From positions 1 to 27,358 of the IMG/VR virus record IMGVR_UViG_3300043411_002072: a stretch of 27,358 bases of DNA; one strand, given 5' to 3'. Source of the DNA: a virus. The position numbers and the translations under genes are program-made. Positions 6,647 through 15,552 of the stretch are shown here, piece after piece. The notes beneath the pieces are model-generated. The model worked only from the letters and a program-made list of their open reading frames with translations, was not told where the DNA came from and made no database searches. The stretch's first letter is position 1. Each line of letters begins with the position of its first letter.

Positions 6647-9600
6647 CTAAATTTCAATTATCTGATTATCTTTATTGTAAACATACAGTCTTATTCCAGA
6701 AGTAGAACGAATAGATGCGAATCCAATATTATTTACATCAGATAAACGACCCAAAAATACTGTTTTATTCTCAAAAGACGAAGCTTCAAGAGCAAATTTA
6801 ATAGATTGATTTTTCAAAGTTAATTTACAAAGCAATCCTCCTCCTGTGTTAAATACATTTTGTACTTCTTTAAAATAAGCAACGTTAGCTACCGCCTGCG
6901 CCGCAATATAAGCAAATATAAAGCTAAATTTAACAGTTAAAACAGAATAATCTTTATTAACAGAGTAAGACAAAGAAGATTTATTCTCGGAAAATGCATA
7001 ATCAATGCTTAAATTATTTAACTCATTAAGCGAATAATATTCGATGCTATACCAAGAATCGCCAGTGTAATTTTGCAAATCAATTTCTTTTAGGGTTTCC
7101 GCCGAATTAAACGCAATTAAATTGTTAGAAGTGGAAATTGGGTCATTAAAAGAGCCACGATCTAACAAGTCATACTTTTTCGTATTATGTTTAATGCAAA
7201 ATAGAGAATATTCATTATTATCTACTTCAGCAATAGAAATAATTTTGAATAACTTTTGTTCCGTATTGTCTAAGGCGTTCTCAATCAAAAATGGCGTCGA
7301 AGATACTATTCTTGTAAAATAACCAAAGTTATAAGTCGTATCGAAATATACTCTATTGGTATTATTTTCAATTCGCGATATTCTTAATTCAACGACGTCG
7401 CTTTTTATTGAATTATCAAGATCTGCATCTGAAACACTTGACAAATTATCTAAATCTTGAGAAGAAAGAGTTGTCCCATTAAAAATAAATTTAATAATTG
7501 AACCGTCAAGATTCAAATTTAGTTTGCGATCAACAGTAATGTAGCTATTATCGTAATCAACCGAAGTAACGCGGCCCTGTAAGGTCGAATCGTTCTTTCC
7601 TTGGTCTTCAATTTGAATAATGTCACTTGGTTTTAGCGCGATTCCTTGCAAGTCTGTTGCGAAACTAACAGTTTGATTTTCAAATCGGTTTGTTGCCAAA
7701 AGCCACTCGCCAATTCTTCTGGCTTGCCCTCTCGAAGTTATTCCAAAACCTAAAATCTCTTTAGAAATAATCCCATAATCTTTAATAAGAGCAGAATCTT
7801 CAACGACTTCAACTTCATCTTTATAATTTTGGAATTTGTCTCTGTAAATTACTTTTGCTACTGTATAATTTCCATCTAAACTGCCATTAGAATAAGTAAA
7901 TAGACCATTTTTAACATTAGTATTATTAAACAGATAAGAGATTGGCTTGTTTACATCTATTGTTGCCGTTATTAGGTTATTCTTGTAGTATGTTAATCCT
8001 CTAAAAATAGAAGAAAAATCGTTTAAAAGTTTCAAACATTCTGTTTCGTTGTCAATATAGACATTAGCCGAAAATCTGTTTTCAACAGGATCGCGATAAT
8101 TTAGAGTTCGTGGCGCACACTGCCCAATTGATCCTTTCGCGACAACGGCTTCGTCGAAAATCGGCGCGTTAATAATCTCTCGCGCAAAAGTTCCAGCCGA
8201 TTCGGCGCCAGTCTCATTTTCTTTCAACCAAGTTAAACAAAAAGACTTAGCAGAAGCCTCGCTATTCTTTTGTGAATTCTTAATTTGATTAGTTATGTCG
8301 CGAGAAGTGTCATTAAGAACATTCTCTTCAGCAAATCTAGTAAATAAATCTCCACTCGTCTCTCTTTCAAACAAGAAACGTGGCCCAAAATCATTAATTA
8401 ACCTAACAGCAAAATAAGAATCGTATTCTGTAATACCCCAGATTATCTTTTTATAGATCTTATTAACAATTTCTCCATCATTTGTTATATCAGACAAGAA
8501 TATCAAAGAATTATGACTACCGCCGTTTTGTGACGCGGCCGATGTGGTTCCAACGGCAGGCGGATATTGCGCTCTAAATTGGTCAATTGTTCTAAAATTC
8601 TTTGTTACTAATATAGTATTCTTTAACGTAGTAGAATACTCGAAATTATCTGGTAAATACTTAATTGGTTCTTTATTTTTGACTAATTCGTCGCAATGTT
8701 TGGCAATTTTATACAATTCCCACTTGTTTAAGTCTTTTTCGCTAATACTGCCATTTCCTACGCCATAACGACTGTTTGTGGTAATGTCGTAATAAATCCA
8801 AGCAGGATTATCTGTCCACTGCAAAAACTTAGAGAATGTTCCGTCCCAATTTCCATTATATTCTTTTGCTTCAGGATCATAATTGGATGGAATTTTAATT
8901 TTTAATAACTTCAAATCAAAAGACCTTTGGGGTTCTTGGTTAAAGTGACGCGAACTTACAGCAGATCGAACAATAGCAGAAAAAGGATAAGTAAAACTTC
9001 CACGCGACTTAATTCTTTCAACAATAGCTGAAACGGAGAATTCCTTGAATTTAGACGGTTCGGAAGCGCCGATTTTTTTATTCAACGAATACACTTTTAC
9101 ATAAGAATTATTACTAAAATCTAATCCTTGATCGACTTTTAATGTAATTTCTTTTACATATCCAGACTTAGACGTCCCATAAACAGAAACCAAGACAATA
9201 TACCTTGAATCAGAAGCGTCTTGATTAACTTCAATGGCAAAAACTAAAGCAGTATCAACCGTATTGCCTTTATTAGTATCGTATAGTTGATCTATTTTAA
9301 TTTGGACAGCAATTTCATCGGCATACTTATTTTTAATCTTATGAGAAAACTCTTGGCAATTTAACTTAGCAGCATCAAGTTCACTAATTAAATCTTTAAT
9401 TTTATCAAACTTACCCTCTTTTCCAACTAGATAATTTTGATAATCTAAAGAATTATTAGCAACAGCTTGGGCAGACAAAGAAGAGCCTTCTTTCTTAATA
9501 AAAACCAAACTATTCGTTTTTAGGCTAGCGTCTCCGTCTCCAAAATTATATCTTTTTTCATTAAGATACATCTTTTGGCCATATCTAAAAACAGTAGACG

Positions 9601-9922
9601 GATAATCAAATTTTCTATTAGGCATCTCTTCGCCATTAGAAATATTAAATCCAGCAGTAACAAAGTTTAATTTATTTAATCTTGAATCAAGAATTGGCAC
9701 TTCATTGTAATAAACTCCTTTGCCCAAAGATAAATTGTCTGTAGCGCTTTCTTGTTCGCTTGCAATATATTTTAGAACAGACCCTTCTTTGTCTACCAAC
9801 CCTTCAATTGGCCCTTCACAGACCAAATCTGTAGCAAGCAAGACCTCATTGCTTTCGAGTTTGAGGTTCGCGCCAGCAGTTGCTTGAAGCTGAGCTGTCG
9901 AAACAGATAAAACTTTAGTCAT
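6647..9922 (-). CDS. J: Lambda gpJ-like central tail-tip / host-specificity protein
   Basis: The 1091-residue product is close to lambda gpJ in length (1132). Family signatures lie in the expected order. Near the N-terminus is the LVCEGPIEGLVD motif (about residues 33-44). At about 370-390 is the AWIYYDITTNSRYGVGNG block, which matches the gpJ-family 'yDlltn-ryGlG' pattern. At about 725-775 are ITSRGQARRIGEWLL, FENQTVSFATDL and LKPSDIIQIED, the hallmark of the phage-tail_3 region. gpJ homologues form the trimeric hub and tip of siphovirus tails, and their variable C-terminus contacts the receptor. The last 250 residues here do not resemble lambda's and are probably the host-specific part; one stretch (FSFIFAYIAAQAVANVAYF) is unusually hydrophobic. 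The start codon follows the gpI stop directly (TAAATG), which suggests translational coupling. The stop is TAG. Confidence 0.93.
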   Translation of the reverse strand: MTKVLSVSTAQLQATAGANLKLESNEVLLATDLVCEGPIEGLVDKEGSVLKYIASEQESATDNLSLGKGVYYNEVPILDSRLNKLNFVTAGFNISNGEEMPNRKFDYPSTVFRYGQKMYLNEKRYNFGDGDASLKTNSLVFIKKEGSSLSAQAVANNSLDYQNYLVGKEGKFDKIKDLISELDAAKLNCQEFSHKIKNKYADEIAVQIKIDQLYDTNKGNTVDTALVFAIEVNQDASDSRYIVLVSVYGTSKSGYVKEITLKVDQGLDFSNNSYVKVYSLNKKIGASEPSKFKEFSVSAIVERIKSRGSFTYPFSAIVRSAVSSRHFNQEPQRSFDLKLLKIKIPSNYDPEAKEYNGNWDGTFSKFLQWTDNPAWIYYDITTNSRYGVGNGSISEKDLNKWELYKIAKHCDELVKNKEPIKYLPDNFEYSTTLKNTILVTKNFRTIDQFRAQYPPAVGTTSAASQNGGSHNSLIFLSDITNDGEIVNKIYKKIIWGITEYDSYFAVRLINDFGPRFLFERETSGDLFTRFAEENVLNDTSRDITNQIKNSQKNSEASAKSFCLTWLKENETGAESAGTFAREIINAPIFDEAVVAKGSIGQCAPRTLNYRDPVENRFSANVYIDNETECLKLLNDFSSIFRGLTYYKNNLITATIDVNKPISYLFNNTNVKNGLFTYSNGSLDGNYTVAKVIYRDKFQNYKDEVEVVEDSALIKDYGIISKEILGFGITSRGQARRIGEWLLATNRFENQTVSFATDLQGIALKPSDIIQIEDQGKNDSTLQGRVTSVDYDNSYITVDRKLNLNLDGSIIKFIFNGTTLSSQDLDNLSSVSDADLDNSIKSDVVELRISRIENNTNRVYFDTTYNFGYFTRIVSSTPFLIENALDNTEQKLFKIISIAEVDNNEYSLFCIKHNTKKYDLLDRGSFNDPISTSNNLIAFNSAETLKEIDLQNYTGDSWYSIEYYSLNELNNLSIDYAFSENKSSLSYSVNKDYSVLTVKFSFIFAYIAAQAVANVAYFKEVQNVFNTGGGLLCKLTLKNQSIKFALEASSFENKTVFLGRLSDVNNIGFASIRSTSGIRLYVYNKDNQIIEI

Positions 9923-10492
9923 TTAATTCGGTTTGTAAAAACCATCTGGTCCGTAATTTTGAGAATAATCATAATAAGCTGAAATATTTGTGTCACTATT
10001 CTCTAAAACTTGATTAACACGAATATCATTTGCAACAACAGCACTGCCAACACGCAATCTGCCGTATCCTAAAGGCACAACAATGTTTCTATTTAATACA
10101 TTTCTGACTCCGCCCAAAATAGACGAATTAGTTTTAACATCTTTTGGCGCCTTTGGACTTAAAACGATCGACAAAACAACAGAAAGTGCGACTAAAACCA
10201 ATCCAGCGACAATTAAATAGGCTGCGGCGCCACCTTGTAAAATCGGCAAAATCTTTACCTCTTTTTTATTCTTTAATATATTTTTGCTCCTGATTAAGTG
10301 CGCTGGCATCAATTTATCATCTATATAAACAACAAAATGAGAAACAACTTTGGTAATATCAGAAAAATGTCTACTAATTTGTTCTCCGTTAGCCTCTAAT
10401 GCCTCAAATATTTCCATGACAGATTCGACTTCAAGCTTATGTTTTGTGCCGAAAGTCTTACCAAATAGTCCTTCTAGTTGAATTGCTATCAT
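9923..10492 (-). CDS. I: Lambda gpI-like tail assembly protein
   Basis: The 189-residue product has the layout of lambda gpI homologues. An N-terminal ubiquitin-like half (about 1-82) ends in HFVVYIDDKLMP and EVKILPILQGG. A strongly hydrophobic stretch follows (about 89-111, AYLIVAGLVLVALSVVLSIV). The short C-terminal segment contains NIVVPLGYGRLRVGSAVV, the 'PLGYGR-vGS-v' signature found at the gpI end in many phages. Lambda gpI is needed for tail-tip assembly together with K, L and J, and the gene sits in the canonical K-I-J order. Its start overlaps the gpK-like stop (ATGA), and its TAA abuts the gpJ ATG, so the three genes are tightly coupled. No Shine-Dalgarno sequence is seen upstream. 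Confidence 0.9.
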   Translation of the reverse strand: MIAIQLEGLFGKTFGTKHKLEVESVMEIFEALEANGEQISRHFSDITKVVSHFVVYIDDKLMPAHLIRSKNILKNKKEVKILPILQGGAAAYLIVAGLVLVALSVVLSIVLSPKAPKDVKTNSSILGGVRNVLNRNIVVPLGYGRLRVGSAVVANDIRVNQVLENSDTNISAYYDYSQNYGPDGFYKPN

Positions 10493-10806
10493 GAATTGAA
10501 ATAAAATTCATCTTGCTTTACACTATATAACAACATAGGCAAACAAGACCATTTTTGGTTTTCTAAATCCCAATCTGAAAAACCTTTTAGATCAATATGT
10601 TTAGGATGACTATGAAAAAGCACTAAATCGTCTAAACTTGTATATTCTTTAGGGTTAATTAGAAAATAGTCTTTTGAATCAGGATGTATGTTTTTCTTTT
10701 GATGAAACTGATTTTTTTTATCTATAAAGCCAACAATTTCAATATCAGAAGCAACAGATAAATCTTTAAGTTCAGCTAATAACTTATCCGGGAAGTTTAT
10801 AGTCAT
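10489..10806 (-). CDS. K: Lambda gpK-like protein, JAMM (Mov34) domain only
   Basis: The 105-residue product carries a JAMM-type metalloprotease motif: Glu23 in the first strand (DIEIVGF), then His65-Ser-His67-Pro, Ser77 and Asp80. The HIHP/HP-F-INP-EY segment between them is typical of the family. Spacing from the second His to Ser is nine residues rather than the usual seven, so the loop is longer by two, but all ligands remain. Lambda gpK joins a JAMM domain to an NlpC/P60 peptidase domain. The second domain is absent here, and no NlpC/P60 gene is visible nearby. The role is probably tail-tip assembly or processing. The gene overlaps the end of the gpL homologue by 23 bases and the gpI start by four. 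Confidence 0.88.
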   Translation of the reverse strand: MTINFPDKLLAELKDLSVASDIEIVGFIDKKNQFHQKKNIHPDSKDYFLINPKEYTSLDDLVLFHSHPKHIDLKGFSDWDLENQKWSCLPMLLYSVKQDEFYFNS

Positions 10807-12583
10807 AAGTTACCGTTCCGGGAAATGCGCCAAAAGGTAAAAATCCTAAATCCTTAAATCTTAAACTGCACCCATTTAATTTTCTTGAGCATTTATCTTC
10901 TACCCAATCTTTTGTGTGTAAAAATGGACTTTTGCCGCTTGAAAATTCAGAATTAAGCACAAAAAAGCGAGAAGGAGGTTCGTTGTTTTTATTAATGAAT
11001 CTTTCGTTGAAATCGTAATCAATTGCTGTATCAATTTTAACAAAGTCGCCGCGAGAATAAGCTGTTGTAGGACTGTAATCTCCTTTGTAATTCATCGTTT
11101 GCATTCCGTAACTCGATCCATTTGAGAACGGAACAGTTGCCGGACCCATAAAAATCTTGTCATTTTCATCTGCAATCGGCACACCCAAATCGCCATCATT
11201 TGGATAACTTGCGAAAAAATCGTTACTCTTTTTAACTTGATAAGTTGTTATTTCTTCTGTAGTTGTTATTCCATATTTTGTAGCAAGATAACTTGTAATT
11301 CCTTGAACTTTTTTCTGAGAAAGTAATTCGTTAAAAATGATTATCTCGTAGACAACAATATCACTTAAAGCAGTAGCGGCTAAATTCAATCCCATGTTGT
11401 TTGGCGAATTGGTAAAACCAGTGCTTTTCGCAACAATAGATCCATTTTTATAAAAAACAGATTCAGCAGAAGAAGAAGTCGGCGCAACTAATGAATAAAT
11501 ATTTGGAGTATCTATTAAAGGAGAAATATTATCTAGTCTGCTTAAATAAGAGCTATTTGATCGACAGCCATCTTGACTTTTCGTTACACCGTCTCCATAA
11601 CCTACAAACCAACTTTTATCAGCAACACCAAGACCCATTCTTGTATTTGTTCTGGCACCCTTTTTTACCATCTCCGAAACATAAAAGACTGTAAAATTAG
11701 TATTATAATTATTAGTAATTTGTAAGGTATCGGCGACTCCTTCTTTCGATATACCAAACAAGATACCTGTAATGCCATTCATTCTTCCTGAATTGACATA
11801 TTTTTTTGGACTACCTGTGATAGCAATAGTAAGAGGCGCGGCAGATTGATCGACCCAAGCAGTTAATTTTGGCCAAGTTCTATCTACATAATATACTGAT
11901 CCAGTATAAGTAGTACCAGCAGTAGACATTAAATGCAAAGAAAGAGTAATAAGATTTTCAGCAGCAGCATCTGTTGCGTCTGCTAAAGTAGTATATCTTG
12001 TTGGGCGAATTTGGACTTTTGCGCCGTCCCAACCACTAATTTTGCCGTAATTACAGCCACATCCGCGATACTGCCATTGACACGTATCATTATAAACTTT
12101 TCTGGCAGGAGCTGTTTGGCCATCAATATCCATTGTATTGGCCAATTCAAATTCTACTTTTTCTTTGCTAGCTGAATTTTTCTTATGAATTACATAAGTA
12201 TCAACAGAAATAAAGTCTACAAAATTATTAACACCAAGTAAATTCTTATTAGCTTCTCCAAAGTTTTCGGCGTCTAGGTCTTTCGCCAAAATCTTCTTCC
12301 TGTAAAATCTCTTTCCTAAAAGATCGTTTCTGTCTTTTATAAAATTATTTATGTAGTTATTAACATTAGCAATAGAAAGAGTCGGCCGATTCTGTTTTCC
12401 ATCTGATGTATATTCAAGATTACTAATCTCGGAAGGAATATATAAATAAGACTTGCCAGCAAAAACAATATCAGAAGTCAGGTTCTTGCTGCCATGAAAA
12501 CGAAAGTATCCCTCGAAATCATTTAATTTAATTTCAAATAGATCAAGTATCTCGGTATTCTTTAGTAGATGTAAATCAGACAT
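10784..12583 (-). CDS. L: Lambda gpL-like Fe-S tail-tip protein with an inserted ConA-like domain
   Basis: The 599-residue product is about 2.5 times the length of lambda gpL (232). The N-terminal 1-167 matches gpL in pattern: NRPTLSIANVNNYI, LLGKRFYRKKIL and LANTMDIDGQTAPARKVYNDTC. The first cysteine pair is Cys168 with Cys175 or Cys177 (TCQWQYRGCGCNYG). The second pair is Cys565/Cys572 (DKCSRKLNGCSLRF), followed by LPFGAFPG at the end. In lambda gpL the equivalent cysteines bind an iron-sulfur cluster and lie close together. Here about 388 residues separate them. The inserted part includes a ConA/LamG-like sandwich (about 185-442) ending in EIIIFNELLSQ and SYLATKYGI. A linker (about 443-564) contains the Y-GDFVKI pattern seen in longer gpL homologues. 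The gene follows the largest gap in the window (34 bases). A weak purine run (AAAGAGAGAAAAATAA) precedes the ATG. Confidence 0.9.
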   Translation of the reverse strand: MSDLHLLKNTEILDLFEIKLNDFEGYFRFHGSKNLTSDIVFAGKSYLYIPSEISNLEYTSDGKQNRPTLSIANVNNYINNFIKDRNDLLGKRFYRKKILAKDLDAENFGEANKNLLGVNNFVDFISVDTYVIHKKNSASKEKVEFELANTMDIDGQTAPARKVYNDTCQWQYRGCGCNYGKISGWDGAKVQIRPTRYTTLADATDAAAENLITLSLHLMSTAGTTYTGSVYYVDRTWPKLTAWVDQSAAPLTIAITGSPKKYVNSGRMNGITGILFGISKEGVADTLQITNNYNTNFTVFYVSEMVKKGARTNTRMGLGVADKSWFVGYGDGVTKSQDGCRSNSSYLSRLDNISPLIDTPNIYSLVAPTSSSAESVFYKNGSIVAKSTGFTNSPNNMGLNLAATALSDIVVYEIIIFNELLSQKKVQGITSYLATKYGITTTEEITTYQVKKSNDFFASYPNDGDLGVPIADENDKIFMGPATVPFSNGSSYGMQTMNYKGDYSPTTAYSRGDFVKIDTAIDYDFNERFINKNNEPPSRFFVLNSEFSSGKSPFLHTKDWVEDKCSRKLNGCSLRFKDLGFLPFGAFPGTVTYDYKLPG

Positions 12584-12617
12584 TTATTTTTCTCTCTTTG
12601 ATATTATAATCTATTTA

Positions 12618-14141
12618 TTAGGTTCCTTTAGCGTAAACATTCATAAATGGATGAGAAATGTTTAATGGAAACAAAATAGCATTAGACGAGTTAGTTATTT
12701 GTAAATCCGAAGAAGATTTAATGAATAAATTCCTATAAGTATAGGCCAAAGATTCAATTATTTGTTTTGATGTTTTTCGCATTGAAGGCTCGTCGAAAGC
12801 AGAACCATGAAGATAGTCAAATAAATACATTGGAACAGTAGCCGTATTATTGTTGTATCCTTCATTTCCTAATGCAATATTATAGGTCTTTTTATCACTT
12901 AAATCGGATAACGGATTAAAAGGAAGAATGCTGGAAAAAGTTAATTGGCCATTAATTCTTGTTTCAAATACTAGTTCTTCATATGGTTTATTTTGATATG
13001 TGCCGACTTTTCCATTGAAATACGCAAACATCTCAACAAAGAACATAGAAAATGCGTCATATGTTACCGTTGTCGATCCATTGTAAACAGAAACTGGAGT
13101 TGGTGTTGTTACGGCTGCTAAAGAATTTGATGTAGAACCAAGATTAAATAATTTAGTATTACTAAAAGCTGCTCCTAAAAGATCTGGCGTAAAAATTGTT
13201 GTAACTTGATTCGGATTAGCTACATTAGACAACTTTCTGGCTTTCGATGTTTTTGTCCAACTGTCAAAATCTGTAAAAAAGCTCGACTCTGAAATGTTAA
13301 AGCTATTTGCTTCGTTAGAACTTCTTGCCAAAAAGCTAGGATTATTCAAATAAGATCCAGCAAAAACCGATTTTATTACATTAGTGTCTCGATTCGAGGT
13401 ATTGCGAAAAGTGTAGCTTGGGACGCTAAAGTTATAAAATTTAGTATTAAAACCTGAATCAACCCAACCTTGTGAAACCGAACTTGCCTCGATAAATTTA
13501 TGGACCGCATTTACTTGAATTAGCATGTCGCTAAAAGTCGTCGCGTTTACTGCACCATCTTTTGCCAACGCGAAAACAAGAATGGTATAAGACGGCGATT
13601 TGACTGGAGTAATATCGAATGCTTGTTTTATTTTCTTTGCTTGCGCTAATTCGTAAAACTTTAATCCATTAGACGTAACTATTTTAAGGTCGTTCGTTGC
13701 CGAGTTGCTCGTTAAAACCATTGAGCTTGAACCAGAATTATCTGTCCAAGTTGAAGAAACGTCTCCTGCCGAACCCGTTAGATTATCTGTTCTAAGTCTA
13801 AAAATTAAATTATTACCAGTAAACGTATGTCTTCTTAAATTGAGAAAAATATTTGGCGTATAACCTAAAAAGTTAAATTTTCCTGCGCTTGCTGCTGTGC
13901 CAGTTTCGACAACTTGAACAGTTTGGTTCGCTTGCGAAGACGTTTGTCCGCCAGCTCCTTGAACAACAGATTCGACGCTTGTTGTTTTTGCTATAAAATT
14001 TGATTGAATTGTGCCTTCTGCTGTTTCGGTCTCTTTAGAAACAATAACTTTGGTAACAACGGTCATGTCATTCGATGCAACTGCTGCCGCAGAAGTCGTA
14101 TCGATTACCGTTTTTGTCGAAACTGTTGTTTTTTGTGCCAT
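12618..14141 (-). CDS. Tail-tip structural protein with a ConA-like domain
   Basis: I do not recognise a named family for this 507-residue product. The first 90 residues are rich in Thr, Val, Ser and Ala (TTVSTKTVIDTTSAAAVAS) with no hydrophobic signal, so they may form an extended linker or attachment strand. From about residue 95 the sequence reads like a ConA/LamG-type sandwich: FRLRTDNLTGSAGDVSSTWTDNSGS, then LKFYELAQ, SYTILVFALAKDG and YEELVFETRINGQ. The closing DEPSMRKTSKQIIESLAYTYRNL is a variant of the helix-turn that ends such domains (compare SYLATKYGI in the gpL homologue). It has no cysteines or enzyme motif that I can identify. Its place between the gpM and gpL homologues suggests a tip-associated, glycan-facing subunit. 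The start follows the upstream stop within one base (TAAAATG). Confidence 0.65.
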   Translation of the reverse strand: MAQKTTVSTKTVIDTTSAAAVASNDMTVVTKVIVSKETETAEGTIQSNFIAKTTSVESVVQGAGGQTSSQANQTVQVVETGTAASAGKFNFLGYTPNIFLNLRRHTFTGNNLIFRLRTDNLTGSAGDVSSTWTDNSGSSSMVLTSNSATNDLKIVTSNGLKFYELAQAKKIKQAFDITPVKSPSYTILVFALAKDGAVNATTFSDMLIQVNAVHKFIEASSVSQGWVDSGFNTKFYNFSVPSYTFRNTSNRDTNVIKSVFAGSYLNNPSFLARSSNEANSFNISESSFFTDFDSWTKTSKARKLSNVANPNQVTTIFTPDLLGAAFSNTKLFNLGSTSNSLAAVTTPTPVSVYNGSTTVTYDAFSMFFVEMFAYFNGKVGTYQNKPYEELVFETRINGQLTFSSILPFNPLSDLSDKKTYNIALGNEGYNNNTATVPMYLFDYLHGSAFDEPSMRKTSKQIIESLAYTYRNLFIKSSSDLQITNSSNAILFPLNISHPFMNVYAKGT

Positions 14142-14142
14142 T

Positions 14143-15549
14143 TTAAGTTGTGGTCGCCAAATCGGGCGGAATTAAGATTGATTTCGTTCCACCCGGAACA
14201 TTTACAGTAATGGTTTGGCCGCCTTCTGTAACAGTATTAAATTTTGCACCAGCAGCACCAGCATAATATAAACTATCAACATCTTTATACATGTAATACT
14301 GAACAGGCCAACCAGAATAAGTATAATTAGCGAATTTAACTATTGGACCACCATTTCCTGGACTTTCCGTTGCTGAAGTTGCATTAGATCCATGATAGCC
14401 ATATAGTCTAACATTTTCTGTTTCAATTTCTACTCTAAAAATTCCACCAACTCCAGTGCTGTAAATAAATACAGTATTAGTGTCAGAAGGAATAGTCGGA
14501 GGCTCAAAAATCAAAGCGCCTTTGCTTATTGAAGATGCTTGATAAAATGCATATTCATTTTTATCTGTTTTGGGAAACAATTTAACATTAACGCCACTAT
14601 ATCTTAAAAAATTATCAGAATTATTATTTCGTTTCTTTATGAATGCATACAAATCAAAATCTTGTTCATAGTCAGAATAATAATTTAGATAAAGACCAGT
14701 AGCATCGTATCGCAAATTTGCGCCGGGACTTGGATGTAATCCGCTATATGTTATTCCATCGTATTCAAAATTGCTAGAATTGTAACCAGTACAATAAATA
14801 AAAGCTCCAGTTCCTCCTGTTACATTTATTGCACAAATTCTTGCGTAATAATCTTGCCCATAAGATAATCCATCAATAGTTTTTTCGTATTCCGTGCTTA
14901 AAAAACCGCTATAATGACCAAACACGGGCAAATAGTTTTCTGTATTTGCCCCATTTAATTCGTTTACAGAATAATCAGGGATAGTAACTAAAGAACTAAA
15001 ACTTGTATTTGTTGATAACTGTAATCTGAATCCAGTAAAATAATTATTGGCATTAATTGATTCCCAATGGAATTCTAAGTTGTCACCGCCTTTAATTGCA
15101 TAAAAATTGCCAAGAGTTGATGGAATTGAATATCCAGTTGCTCTTTGTCCCGTTACTAAGACAGAAATAGCAGCGTCAGTATCTCCAGCCGAAGATATTG
15201 AATTTATTGTAATTGTTGCTGTTTCAATTCCAGTAGCTTGACCAGATGCAAATGTATAAAATGGCCTATGAAAGATATAAAAAACACCAGAATCAGATAC
15301 TTTTATTGTCTGTTGATAAGATTGATCTGCTGTATCAAAAACATCAGCGTTGTCAGAGATAAATAAAGTGTTATAAACTAATCCATTTGCGGCAACTGAA
15401 GTGTTTACGCTCGAATCAAAAGTCGTATCAGAAATAGAAACAGTATAACCAACAGGAAAATTACCACTGTTAGTTATTGCCATACCTGTGTATGTGCCAA
15501 ATCCAGTTGGCGTACTATTTAGCAAAACTCCATAATTGTAAACGCTCAT
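14143..15549 (-). CDS. Beta-rich tail-tip structural protein with a fibronectin-III-like middle
   Basis: This 468-residue product is of unknown family. The N-terminal part (about 1-140) has the look of an Ig-type sandwich: MAITNSGNFPVGYTVSISD, then FYIFHRPFYTFASG and ETATITINSIS. The middle (about 150-265) resembles a fibronectin type III domain: LEFHWESINANNYFTGFRLQL, a DYSVNEL loop and the late ISGLSYGQDYYARI-like strand (DGLSYGQDYYARICAINVTGG). The C-terminal third is rich in Gly, Tyr and Ser and ends VPGGTKSILIPPDLATTT. No enzymatic motif, signal peptide or membrane segment is seen. Its place between gpM- and gpL-type genes suggests a tip decoration or adhesin. The ATG is preceded by TAAAAC, the same leader as in the gene before it, and overlaps nothing. 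Confidence 0.6.
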   Translation of the reverse strand: MSVYNYGVLLNSTPTGFGTYTGMAITNSGNFPVGYTVSISDTTFDSSVNTSVAANGLVYNTLFISDNADVFDTADQSYQQTIKVSDSGVFYIFHRPFYTFASGQATGIETATITINSISSAGDTDAAISVLVTGQRATGYSIPSTLGNFYAIKGGDNLEFHWESINANNYFTGFRLQLSTNTSFSSLVTIPDYSVNELNGANTENYLPVFGHYSGFLSTEYEKTIDGLSYGQDYYARICAINVTGGTGAFIYCTGYNSSNFEYDGITYSGLHPSPGANLRYDATGLYLNYYSDYEQDFDLYAFIKKRNNNSDNFLRYSGVNVKLFPKTDKNEYAFYQASSISKGALIFEPPTIPSDTNTVFIYSTGVGGIFRVEIETENVRLYGYHGSNATSATESPGNGGPIVKFANYTYSGWPVQYYMYKDVDSLYYAGAAGAKFNTVTEGGQTITVNVPGGTKSILIPPDLATTT

Positions 15550-15552
15550 GTT

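Noticed and set aside
12584-12617. Possible promoter in the 34-base gap before the gpL homologue (TATAAT within GATTATAATATC on the minus strand).
   Set aside because: No -35-like element stands at proper spacing (17 bases upstream reads CTAAAG), AT-rich DNA makes such a match likely by chance, and the gap lies inside one co-directional gene block.
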